From assembly GCA_030597345.1 (NCBI GenBank), contig JAUVSA010000022.1, forward strand, positions 1 through 14,584: a DNA stretch of 14,584 nucleotides, given 5' to 3'. The notes under the pieces were generated by a model that made no database searches, was not told the DNA's origin, and saw only the letters and a list, made by a program, of their open reading frames with translations. The stretch is from Bacillota bacterium (lineage in GTDB: Bacteria; Armatimonadota; Hebobacteria; Hebobacterales; Hebobacteraceae). Of the stretch, positions 8,589 through 14,584 are shown in pieces. A program made the position numbers and the translations under genes. Position 1 is the first letter of the stretch; the number at the start of each line of letters is the position of its first letter.

Positions 8589-8599
8589 CCTCCTCCTCC
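8589..8599 (-). promoter_or_regulatory. Very strong Shine-Dalgarno stretch of the URO-D gene
   Basis: On the - strand this reads GGAGGAGGAGG and ends 8 bases before the AGG codon at 8580. That is ideal spacing for a start codon at that exact place, yet no ATG, GTG or TTG is present there. It is the main evidence that translation is meant to start at 8580. Confidence 0.6.
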
Positions 8600-8714
8600 G
8601 TCCTCGCGGCCCAGTGCGCCCGTCCGTCCCCTTCGCCTCCACACCCACGGCAGGAATGCCCTCGCCTCTCCCGAAGGCATCCCCCGTACCACCCGATCTG
8701 CTTCGGAGACAATG

Positions 8715-9215
8715 ATGGCGAAGATACTCGTCCTCTACGACACTCACTCCGGAAACACCCGCACCATGGCCGAAGCCGTCGCGGACGGCGCCGGCGCGAT
8801 CCCCGACACTGACGTCACCCTCAAGTCCGTGGATGACGCTGACCCCCGCGACCTCTTCGAGCACGACGGCCTCGCCGTCGGCTCCCCCACCTGGTGCGGT
8901 CAGATGACCTGGAAGCTGAAGAAGTTCTTCGACGAGTCCACCTGCGTCTGGGGAAAAGTCGAGGACAAGGTCGGCTGCGCCTTCAGCACCGCCGGCGGGC
9001 AGGGCGGCGGCAGCGAGATGACCTGCCTCTCTATCCTCAGCGTCATGCTGAACTACGGCATGCTCGTCTTCGCCGTAACCGAGTACAGCTCCCCGGGCAT
9101 GACCGCCCACTACGGCGCCGTCGCCGTGGGAGAGCCCGACGACCGTGAGCTTGCCGCCTGCCGCATGCTCGGCCGGAAGCTCGTCCAGCACGTCCAGCGA
9201 GTCAAGGGGAGCTGA
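8715..9215 (+). CDS. Flavodoxin / WrbA-like flavoprotein
   Basis: A 166-aa single-domain flavodoxin fold. The FMN phosphate loop is YDTHSGNTRTMAEAV near the N-terminus. A second loop, GSPTWCGQMTWKLKKFFD, resembles the WrbA 'GTPTRFGNM...K.F.D' pattern, and FSTAGGQGGGSEM with LNYGM matches the WrbA-type third loop. Such proteins bind FMN and either reduce quinones or pass single electrons. Two adjacent ATGs exist (8712 and 8715); GGAG at 8705-8708 is 6 bases before 8715 and only 3 before 8712, so I chose 8715. The frame is open further upstream, but that part lies over the URO-D gene on the other strand and is not family-like. The gene is divergent from URO-D and converges on the amidohydrolase operon with a 10-base gap. 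A role as electron donor to the BadF-like ATPase is possible but unproven. Confidence 0.92.
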   Translation: MAKILVLYDTHSGNTRTMAEAVADGAGAIPDTDVTLKSVDDADPRDLFEHDGLAVGSPTWCGQMTWKLKKFFDESTCVWGKVEDKVGCAFSTAGGQGGGSEMTCLSILSVMLNYGMLVFAVTEYSSPGMTAHYGAVAVGEPDDRELAACRMLGRKLVQHVQRVKGS

Positions 9216-9225
9216 TCGTCCGCCC

Positions 9226-10038
9226 CTACTCTAGCCCCAGCCACCGCAGCGCGTTCGTGCTCAGCACCCGCTCGACCGTTTCGTCGGAAGCTCCTGCTTC
9301 CCGCAGCATCTCCTCATCCTCCCGCAGGCGCACGCGAGCGTAGTCCGCGCCGCCCGGCAGGCCGCAATCGCTCCCATACAGTATGTGCTCGTCTCCGAGA
9401 TAGCTGAGCGCCTTCCGCAGCGCCTCCACCTTCCAGATGCGCGGCGCCCCGCTCGTGATATCCACGTAGCTAGTCCACTCCCCCTCCTGGTTCTCCTTGA
9501 ACTTTCCGTTGACCGCCATGCATTCATCAGTCCACGGCCAGCTCATGTGCGCCATGGCGAAGCGGATCCCGGGATAGTGGAGCATGATCTCGAAGTAGGC
9601 CGGCCGGCAATACTGCGACGTGTCGCTCCGCCCCCAGAGGATACCGGTGTGAAACAGCATCGGCTTGCCGTATTCCTCGATCTTCTTGTAGCAGGCCTGT
9701 GCGCGCTCGTCCGCCGGATACCAGTGGTTCGGGATCATCTTCACGCCCTTCAGACCTTTCTCATCAAGCGCGTAGTCGATCCCCTCCAGCGCATCTGGCA
9801 GCGGCGGCTCGATCCACGCGAACCCTATGATCCGGTCTGGATCCGGCGCCACTATCCGCGCGATATCATCGATCGACTGCCTGTGCGCGTCCTCCGGCGG
9901 CGTCCCTCCTTCCCTCATCGCCCGATGCGGCGGCACTGCGAACAACACTACCCGCTCCAGCCCCACCTCGTCCATCGCCTTCAGAATCGCGTCTCCGTCC
10001 TCTCCTCCCCTGCCGTGTACGTGGACATCTATCGCCAT
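9226..10038 (-). CDS. Amidohydrolase_2 family metal-dependent hydrolase/decarboxylase
   Basis: A 270-aa TIM-barrel enzyme of the amidohydrolase_2 (PF04909-type) family, whose members include ACMSD-like and gamma-resorcylate decarboxylases and lactone hydrolases. Expected metal and catalytic positions are present: H6 and H8 (DVHVHG), H130 (LFHTG), H164 (MAHMSW) and D224 (GSDCG). It ends with the common ALRWLGLE tail. ATG 10038 has GGAGG at 10046-10050 with good spacing; an upstream in-frame ATG at 10092 would run into the previous gene and add non-family residues. It is the last gene of a five-gene - strand operon, 19 bases after the four-helix membrane protein. The substrate is unknown; partners suggest an aromatic or acyl acid (weak inference). 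Confidence 0.9.
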   Translation of the reverse strand: MAIDVHVHGRGGEDGDAILKAMDEVGLERVVLFAVPPHRAMREGGTPPEDAHRQSIDDIARIVAPDPDRIIGFAWIEPPLPDALEGIDYALDEKGLKGVKMIPNHWYPADERAQACYKKIEEYGKPMLFHTGILWGRSDTSQYCRPAYFEIMLHYPGIRFAMAHMSWPWTDECMAVNGKFKENQEGEWTSYVDITSGAPRIWKVEALRKALSYLGDEHILYGSDCGLPGGADYARVRLREDEEMLREAGASDETVERVLSTNALRWLGLE

Positions 10039-10045
10039 CTCTCTA

Positions 10046-10050
10046 CCTCC
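10046..10050 (-). promoter_or_regulatory. Ribosome binding site fixing the amidohydrolase start
   Basis: GGAGG (read on the - strand) ends 7 bases before ATG 10038. It lies in the 19-base gap after the membrane protein stop, supporting this start and not the ATG at 10092. Confidence 0.7.
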
Positions 10051-10057
10051 ACACTCA

Positions 10058-10498
10058 CTATTGGTGCGCCGCCCCCTCGGCCGCACGTGCATACCGCGGC
10101 CATCTGATCATCAAATGCAGCCCATGTGCCGCGCACAACACATAGAGCGCCGCCCCCCATCCCGGCGCTCCCACCAGCGTCAGCACCAGCCCGTAGACCG
10201 CCAAGCTCGCGCCGAAAGAGGCCACCACGACCGCAGTGGAGAACACAGCACTTGCCGCTGTCGTCCCACCAGTTCGCCCTCGCGCAAGCATCCGCTGCTC
10301 CAGAAACAGCGATATCCCATAGTCAGCCGCCCCCACCACGCCCAGCGCCAACGCGAGCACGCGCAGACTCTCCCCATCCACCGTTGCACTCACCTTCACC
10401 ATCCGGCCCACCATCGGAAACACCACGAGTGGCACGACGTAGATCAGCGTCGCGACCAACTGCGCCCTCGCCAGCCCTCTCCTGCCGTCGCCCTCCAT
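10058..10498 (-). CDS. Small four-helix membrane protein, function unknown
   Basis: A 146-aa protein with four hydrophobic segments, at about 13-30, 46-66, 82-110 and 112-131, and short basic loops. I do not recognise a named family. FGASLAVYGLVLTLVG (95-110) resembles the second helix of ATP synthase c-type subunits (usual pattern: an acidic residue, then IYGLV), but the acidic residue is replaced by Ser or Ala here, so it is not a proton-carrying subunit. D59 in the second helix is the only buried-looking acid. The ATG overlaps the stop of the BadF-like gene by one base (TAATG), a sign of translational coupling. It may anchor the operon's proteins to the membrane or move electrons or ions (speculation). 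The frame is open further upstream, but that part overlaps the BadF-like gene and is not protein-like. Confidence 0.72.
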   Translation of the reverse strand: MEGDGRRGLARAQLVATLIYVVPLVVFPMVGRMVKVSATVDGESLRVLALALGVVGAADYGISLFLEQRMLARGRTGGTTAASAVFSTAVVVASFGASLAVYGLVLTLVGAPGWGAALYVLCAAHGLHLMIRWPRYARAAEGAAHQ

Positions 10499-11172
10499 TA
10501 CTCTCCTCCCCTGCCTCCGACAGACGCCCTCTCCGGTTCTCCCACCAGCCCCTCCACCAACACAAACCTCCCCAGGGGCCTCACCTCCACCTCCTCCGGG
10601 AAGCTCCGCAGGAAGAGCCTGTTGTCGCACATCCCTCCCGACAGATAGAACTGCTTCGGCTCCCCGATGAAGCGGTATGCGTTCATGGCGATTCCCCGCG
10701 CAAAACGCGCCACCGCCTCCTCCTCCGACACTCCCTCCGACACCAGCTCGAAGAGCTGCTCCATCCCCAGCACCGCACACGTCACCGGCACCGACTTCGC
10801 GGAGGGCTCGATCGCGTCGTAGTCCAGACCGTAGTACCTCCCAAGCAGCTCCAGCGTGAACCCGGTGAGCGCCCCGCAAGTCGTCGTCCAGTCCATCCCC
10901 GCCAACTCCCCCCGCCGCATGTGCACATATTTCACATCCCGCGACCCCACGTCCAACACCAGAAACTGCGCCTCCGAGATCAGCCGCCCTCCCCCCTGCG
11001 CCAGCGCGATCAGCTCATTCACGTGCCGGGGCGCTCGCCGCCGTGCGTTGTGCCCCGTCGCGATGTCGGCCTTCACATCCCGTGCCTCGCGGGTCGGCAC
11101 CACCCGCCGCTGCCCCGTCTCCGTGTCGAGCAGCTTCGTCCACGTCGTCCCGAAGTCGCCGAGCACCGCCAT
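10498..11172 (-). CDS. BadF/HgdC-type ASKHA ATPase (2-hydroxyacyl-CoA dehydratase activator-like), compact
   Basis: A 224-aa protein, shorter than the usual ~260 aa of HgdC-type activators. ASKHA nucleotide-binding motifs are visible: phosphate-1 GDFGTTWTK (5-13), phosphate-2 LDVGSRDVK (73-81) and an adenosine-type SGGMCDN (178-184). C99 (TTTCGALTGF) and C132 (VTCAVLG) fall where HgdC has Cys127 and Cys166, which hold the [4Fe-4S] cluster at the dimer interface. Known family members use ATP to push a low-potential electron onto a partner enzyme. Here the likely partner is the HgdB-like product of the gene 29 bases upstream. ATG 11172 begins exactly at the family's first motif; longer starts add low-complexity residues and overlap the previous gene. 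It overlaps the next gene by one base. Confidence 0.85.
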   Translation of the reverse strand: MAVLGDFGTTWTKLLDTETGQRRVVPTREARDVKADIATGHNARRRAPRHVNELIALAQGGGRLISEAQFLVLDVGSRDVKYVHMRRGELAGMDWTTTCGALTGFTLELLGRYYGLDYDAIEPSAKSVPVTCAVLGMEQLFELVSEGVSEEEAVARFARGIAMNAYRFIGEPKQFYLSGGMCDNRLFLRSFPEEVEVRPLGRFVLVEGLVGEPERASVGGRGGE

Positions 11173-11201
11173 CTCAGGTTCCACTCTGGGAAGTGGCGTC
11201 G

Positions 11202-11945
11202 CTACGCAGCACGAGCCCAGGCCCCCCGAAACCGTAGAAACGCCTCGATCTTCGCCCTCACCGGCTGTGACAGCACACCGTCCGCGTCCACGTGCAGCCC
11301 ATGGTGTCGCCTCGCCAAGTGTTGGGCCACCACGTTCTTCGGACAGAACGTCTGGGCATAGAAGACCGTCGGCACTCCCTCCGGCACGTACATCTCCAGC
11401 TCCCAATCCGCCGGCGTCCGGTTCTCCAGACAGCGCGTCCACCCCAACACCTGCGCGCCGTCGGGGAGCAGCTCGTAGATCGACAGATCGGCCGCCGGCA
11501 CTCCCCAGATCGCCGCCCGCGGCTTCGGCTCCCCCGGCAAGTCAATCTTCTGCGGCCGAACCAGCCCCTCCAGAATCAGCTCCATCTTCCGCAGAACGGG
11601 CAAGTCCGAGTCGCAGATCGGCGTCCCGGCAGCCTCTCGATTCTCGTTCTGCGTCCGCACGATCGGAATCTCCAGCAGCCCCTCCAACACCTCTACAAGT
11701 CCCCGCGCCGCATCGCACTTCCCATATCCCTCATCTATCACGATCTCGTCCAGATCCAGCGCCAATGCATTGTCCAGGATCCGACGGATGATGCAACAAG
11801 TCGTCCGCGGCAGCAGCGACTCGCTCCGCGCTTCCACCCCTTCCACCACATTGTCCAGATCCATCAGCTCCTCGCCTCGCCGCGGCGCCAGCGCCTCCTC
11901 CGGCGGGCATCCCACGAACCCGACCCTCCTCTTCTCTTCAGCCAT
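11202..11945 (-). CDS. HgdB-like short protein (2-hydroxyacyl-CoA dehydratase subunit fold, divergent)
   Basis: A 247-aa protein with seven cysteines (13, 50, 51, 77, 111, 172, 201). The N-terminal part (VGFVGCPPEEAL, LLPRTTCC, DEIVIDEGYGKCDAARGL) follows the order seen in 2-hydroxyglutaryl-CoA dehydratase D-type domains: a first strand, a Cys near a helix, then a 'xxxxCDxxR' motif. Typical subunits are about 370-430 aa, so this is a reduced version. C50/C51, C77 and perhaps C201 (AQTFCPKN) could bind an Fe-S cluster; this is inference. Pairing with the BadF-like ATPase in the same operon supports the assignment. The second codon of the frame, ATG 11945, is chosen (GTG 11948 is the alternative). 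It overlaps the cupin gene by 8 bases, and an AAGGG lies just before it. Similarity is weak, so an unrelated Cys-rich protein remains possible. Confidence 0.62.
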   Translation of the reverse strand: MAEEKRRVGFVGCPPEEALAPRRGEELMDLDNVVEGVEARSESLLPRTTCCIIRRILDNALALDLDEIVIDEGYGKCDAARGLVEVLEGLLEIPIVRTQNENREAAGTPICDSDLPVLRKMELILEGLVRPQKIDLPGEPKPRAAIWGVPAADLSIYELLPDGAQVLGWTRCLENRTPADWELEMYVPEGVPTVFYAQTFCPKNVVAQHLARRHHGLHVDADGVLSQPVRAKIEAFLRFRGAWARAA

Positions 11946-12261
11946 CACATCCCTTCGCCGCGCTCACGTGCACCCACAAGACCGTCATTCGCTCCTCCGC
12001 CTCCACCCCGCGCACTTCCCCCCCTGCCACTCCTGCAAAGTCCCCTGCCGACACTTCGTACTCATCTTCGCCAATCCGCAGTCTCCCCCGCCCCTCCAGC
12101 ACATAACACACCATCTCCTCCGAGTCGGCCCGCGGCTCCATACCCTGGCCCGGCTCCAGGCAGAGAACAAACGCTCGCATCCTCCCCGACCCATAGACCA
12201 GCGCCGGGCGAAACTTCCCCGGAAGGAATTCACAGACTTCCGACAAGCGTATCGGTTTCAT
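11938..12261 (-). CDS. Small cupin protein without the usual metal ligands
   Basis: A 107-aa single-domain cupin. VCYVLEGRGRLRIGEDEYEVSAGDFAGV is not quoted further, but it shows the classic cupin core: a 'VLEG-G-' strand at 54-60, a 'GEDEYEV' turn at 64-70 and a 'SAGDF' turn at 71-75. The usual motif 1 (HxHxxxxE) reads R44, D46 and M50, and the motif 2 histidine is absent (GEVRGVE), so a standard 3-His/1-Glu metal site is missing. It is therefore likely a binding or regulatory protein, or a metal-free catalyst. It is the first gene of the - strand operon and overlaps the HgdB-like gene by 8 bases, which implies coupled translation. ATG 12261 is preferred; a GTG at 12270 is the alternative, and neither has a strong ribosome binding site. 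Confidence 0.8.
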   Translation of the reverse strand: MKPIRLSEVCEFLPGKFRPALVYGSGRMRAFVLCLEPGQGMEPRADSEEMVCYVLEGRGRLRIGEDEYEVSAGDFAGVAGGEVRGVEAEERMTVLWVHVSAAKGCDG

Positions 12262-12419
12262 CCCACACACCGGGCCAGACCAAATCGCGCGCCCTGCTCG
12301 ATAGGTTCGCCGCAGCGCACAGCGCGCCCTCTGCCGCCCAACGGCCCCCGGATACTACGGCAGGACTCCCGCAGCCACGAGGCGAACCCCACTACAGACC
12401 GACAATCCGAGGTGCGCCC
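12262..12419. promoter_or_regulatory. Divergent promoter region between cupin operon and MBL gene
   Basis: This 158-base gap separates two divergent genes, so promoters for both should be here. I cannot place -35/-10 boxes with confidence. It contains a perfect 8-bp inverted repeat, GGTTCGCC at 12304-12311 and GGCGAACC at 12381-12388, which could be operator half-sites or chance. Confidence 0.35.
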
Positions 12420-13211
12420 GTGCCGAGTATCGACCTGAGAGACCTACTAGACCTCGAGGCCGTCGGCGTGACCATCTGGTGGCTGGGAAACGCAGGCTTC
12501 GCCGTAAATGCCGCCGGGCCGCTGATCCTCATCGACCCTGTCATCGAGCTTCAGGATGACGCCGATCCGGTGACCTCCGAAGTGGGCCTTCCCCTTCTCT
12601 CACCGCTCCCCATTCGCGCCCGCGCCATCGACCGCGCCGACCTCATCCTCATCACCCACGACCACGGCGACCATGCCGCTCATCGCACCCTGCCGGAGCT
12701 GGCGGCTCGCACCCATGCGCTCTTCGTTGGCACCCAGCGCACAGCTCTCAAGCTGCGCCAGCTTGGCATCCCCGAAGGGCGCCTCCGGGTGGCCCGCTAC
12801 GGCCAGCGGATGCGCGTCGGCAATATCACCGTGGTCCCCACTGTCGCCAAACACGAGGAGGACCTCATACATACGGAACGCGGCGACTGCTGCGGCTTCA
12901 TCATCCAGACTGGTGGGCTCACCATCTGGCATGCCGGCGATTCCGAGCTCATGGACGAGCATCTCAAGGTCACGGATGTCGACGTGCTGCTTCTCCCGAT
13001 TGCCCCCCATGTCTTCGGCACCGAGGGCGCCATCCGACTCGCCAACACAACCCGCGCCCGACACATCATCCCCTGCCACTATGGCACTTACGACGCCGAT
13101 CTGTATTGGTGCACCGGCGATCCGGCCGCGGTGGGCGCCGGGGTCGAGGACGCAGAGCGCCGCTTTCACAGGCTCGACATCGGCGAGAAGTTCGTCATCC
13201 CTACCCGCTGA
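12420..13211 (+). CDS. UlaG-like metallo-beta-lactamase-fold hydrolase
   Basis: A 263-aa enzyme with the MBL fold in its compact UlaG/UPF0173-type form. The metal motif THDHGDH gives H80, H82, D84 and H85; further ligands are H145 (AKHEE), D174 (HAGD) and H220 (CHYG). IWWLGNAGFAV at 19-29 and ILIDP at 36-40 are the usual family opening. UlaG-type members are lactonases or phosphodiesterases; the substrate here is unknown. The start is GTG 12420, placed just before the family-like sequence, with GAGGTG upstream at 12409-12414. The frame is open far upstream, but this is an artefact over the - strand operon. It is divergent from the cupin gene and followed after 192 bases by the aldo/keto reductase; no gene is seen in that gap. 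Confidence 0.9.
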   Translation: MPSIDLRDLLDLEAVGVTIWWLGNAGFAVNAAGPLILIDPVIELQDDADPVTSEVGLPLLSPLPIRARAIDRADLILITHDHGDHAAHRTLPELAARTHALFVGTQRTALKLRQLGIPEGRLRVARYGQRMRVGNITVVPTVAKHEEDLIHTERGDCCGFIIQTGGLTIWHAGDSELMDEHLKVTDVDVLLLPIAPHVFGTEGAIRLANTTRARHIIPCHYGTYDADLYWCTGDPAAVGAGVEDAERRFHRLDIGEKFVIPTR

Positions 13212-13403
13212 GCCCGGCCAGCGCCTCCGCCGCCGAGCAGCAGATGCTGTCCCATCCGCAGCTTCGGCTTATCAACTTCGCGCGCGTGCCTCCCGCGCGG
13301 CGTCCGTGTTCCGGCGCGACACCAGTACCTGGCGGGGGAACCCGGCCACCCGAGCAGAATATCAGCTAGCAGGATCTCAGCTTACTCTAACTGGGGGAAC
13401 AGC

Positions 13404-14351
13404 ATGGAAAAAGTCGCGCTTGGCAGCTCACAGATTCAAGTGACCCGAATCGCCCTTGGCACCTGGAACATGGGCGGCCAGGCAGGCTGGGGCCCCGAGA
13501 GCGAGGCCGCCGCCGTCGCTGTCATTCGGCACGCCCTCGACCGCGGCTGCAATCTCCTCGACAGCGCCCGCGGCTACGGGCGAGGCAAGTCCGAGGAGGT
13601 CATCGGCAAGGCCGTGGAGGGCCGCCGCGACGAGGTGGTCATTGCCACCAAGATGATGCACTGCAAGCCCGAGGAAGTGGCCCCCAACATCGACGCCAGC
13701 CTCGAATGCTTGCGCACCGACTACGTTGACTTGTACATCTGTCACTGGCCCGTCCCGAGCCTCCCGCTAGAACCTTTCTTCGAGGAGATGGCTCGGCAGC
13801 GAGAGGCAGGGAAGATCCGCGCCATTGGCGTGTCGAATTTCAACCTGGAGCAGATGCGGATCGCCCTCAACTACGGCGTCGTCAGCCTCCAGCCCCCGCT
13901 GTCCATCCTGTGGCGCATCCCCGACGATCTGCTCGCCTTCTGTCGCGAGCAGAATGTGGCGGTGACCCCATACTCCCCCCTCGCGCAGGGGCTCCTCACT
14001 GGCCGCTACACTCGCCACAAGGCAACCACCCGCGGCGGCCCGCGCGACCACAATCTGCTCTTTTCCGCCGACGTGCTGCCCCATTCACTCGAGGTGGCAT
14101 CCCTCGTGGACCGCATTGCCGACAGGCTCGGCACCACCTCCTCCCAGACTGCGCTGGCCTGGCTCTTGCAGACCCCTGGTGTCACCTCTGTGATGATGGG
14201 GGCCAGTAGCACTTCCCAGTGGGACCAGAATATCGGCGCCCTCGATGTCACGCTGACCCAAGACGACTACCAGCAGCTCGACGAGGCCGGGCGCGGAGTA
14301 TGGAATCGCCTAGGTCCGGACGAAACCATGTGGGGCTGGAAGCCCACCTGA
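13404..14351 (+). CDS. Aldo/keto reductase family protein
   Basis: A 315-aa NADPH-type TIM-barrel oxidoreductase of full length. The catalytic tetrad is visible: D53 and Y58 (LLDSARGYGRGKSEE), K83 (ATKM) and H114 (YICHWP). GVSNFN and the PYSPLAQGLLTGRY segment are typical family motifs, the last in the cofactor-binding region. Such enzymes reduce aldehydes, ketones or sugars with NAD(P)H; the substrate here is not readable. ATG 13404 has GGGGGA at 13393-13398, a good ribosome binding site. It lies after the MBL-fold gene in the same direction and may be co-transcribed. It could belong with the left-hand carbohydrate genes functionally, but this is a guess. Confidence 0.93.
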   Translation: MEKVALGSSQIQVTRIALGTWNMGGQAGWGPESEAAAVAVIRHALDRGCNLLDSARGYGRGKSEEVIGKAVEGRRDEVVIATKMMHCKPEEVAPNIDASLECLRTDYVDLYICHWPVPSLPLEPFFEEMARQREAGKIRAIGVSNFNLEQMRIALNYGVVSLQPPLSILWRIPDDLLAFCREQNVAVTPYSPLAQGLLTGRYTRHKATTRGGPRDHNLLFSADVLPHSLEVASLVDRIADRLGTTSSQTALAWLLQTPGVTSVMMGASSTSQWDQNIGALDVTLTQDDYQQLDEAGRGVWNRLGPDETMWGWKPT

Positions 14352-14584
14352 GCCCGTACCGCCGCGCGCCAGCCGCGGGCGTGGTGCTTGCCGCCTCCCC
14401 ACAAGTTTGATTCCGCCCCCGTCTCCCGAGGGATCGACCTGAGCGTCGGCTCACACACGCCTGTGACCCTCCAAACCGACTCGAAGCCGAGACACAGCCA
14501 TGCTGACAATCCCACCATGTGTTACGGCACACCATAGATCGAGCAGGTCCCTTCCATATTGGCGGCGAATCCAGAAGTTCATCG
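14352..14584. other. Non-coding right edge, nothing identified
   Basis: In the last 233 bases I see no supported gene, terminator with T-run, repeat or RNA gene. Short open frames on the - strand here are Cys/Arg/Trp-rich and lack a ribosome binding site. Confidence 0.4.

Noticed and set aside
8298..8711. A long N-terminal extension of the flavodoxin frame
   Set aside because: It overlaps the URO-D gene and is Pro/Arg/Ser-rich; the flavodoxin fold starts at 8712-8715, right after a GGAG.
10126..11361. A 411-codon + strand frame antisense to the BadF-like and 4TM genes
   Set aside because: Composition is extreme (Pro, Arg, Ser, His), no ribosome binding site, and the - strand genes have clear family motifs.
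11292..13211. A long + strand frame ending in the MBL-fold gene
   Set aside because: Only the part from 12420 matches the enzyme; the upstream part is Pro/Arg/His-rich, lies over the - strand operon and is typical of high-GC antisense frames.
13279..13300. CGCGCG-rich inverted stretch before the aldo/keto reductase
   Set aside because: Low-complexity GC alternation with no T-run; too weak to call a terminator.

Overview
The window is a GC-rich, gene-dense stretch of bacterial chromosome. It has no rRNA, tRNA, CRISPR array, transposase or integrase that I can see. The mix of families (a DUF6785/DUF6784-type membrane protein, an enolase-superfamily enzyme, a divergent URO-D-family methyltransferase-like protein, a large lipoprotein with a six-hairpin glycosidase-like domain, an aldo/keto reductase, and a secreted jelly-roll protein with a 'DxDxDG' C-terminal domain) suggests an environmental heterotroph of the Armatimonadota / Planctomycetota / Hydrogenedentota type. 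That placement is inference from gene content only.

Left part, + strand (99-7497): a secreted jelly-roll protein followed by a terminator-like hairpin; a polytopic membrane protein (1458-3482); a mandelate racemase/muconate lactonizing enzyme homologue with a full catalytic set (3571-4644); and a 916-aa lipoprotein with a glucoamylase-like fold signature (4747-7497). Together these look like a module that processes carbohydrate at the cell surface, imports a product and dehydrates or epimerises a sugar acid. Roles are inferred from family and proximity.

Middle (7516-9215): a URO-D-family gene on the - strand and a flavodoxin/WrbA-like gene on the + strand, divergent. The URO-D gene has an excellent ribosome binding site and a canonical N-terminus, but AGG where the ATG should be.

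Right-centre, - strand (12261 down to 9226): a tightly packed five-gene operon. It encodes a small cupin lacking the usual metal ligands, a short protein resembling part of a 2-hydroxyacyl-CoA dehydratase (HgdB-like), a compact BadF/HgdC-type ASKHA ATPase that keeps both expected cluster cysteines, a small four-helix membrane protein and a metal-dependent amidohydrolase_2 enzyme. The first three genes and the fourth are overlapping or closely spaced. The ATPase/HgdB-like pair looks like a reduced ATP-driven low-potential electron-transfer machine, and the flavodoxin gene converging on the operon is a possible electron donor. This is the strongest candidate for an undescribed system.

Right end, + strand: a UlaG-like metallo-beta-lactamase-fold hydrolase (12420-13211), divergent from the cupin operon, and an aldo/keto reductase (13404-14351). 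The last 233 bases hold nothing I can identify. By eye, the + strand is C-rich throughout, so + genes favour C-ending codons and - genes favour G-ending ones.
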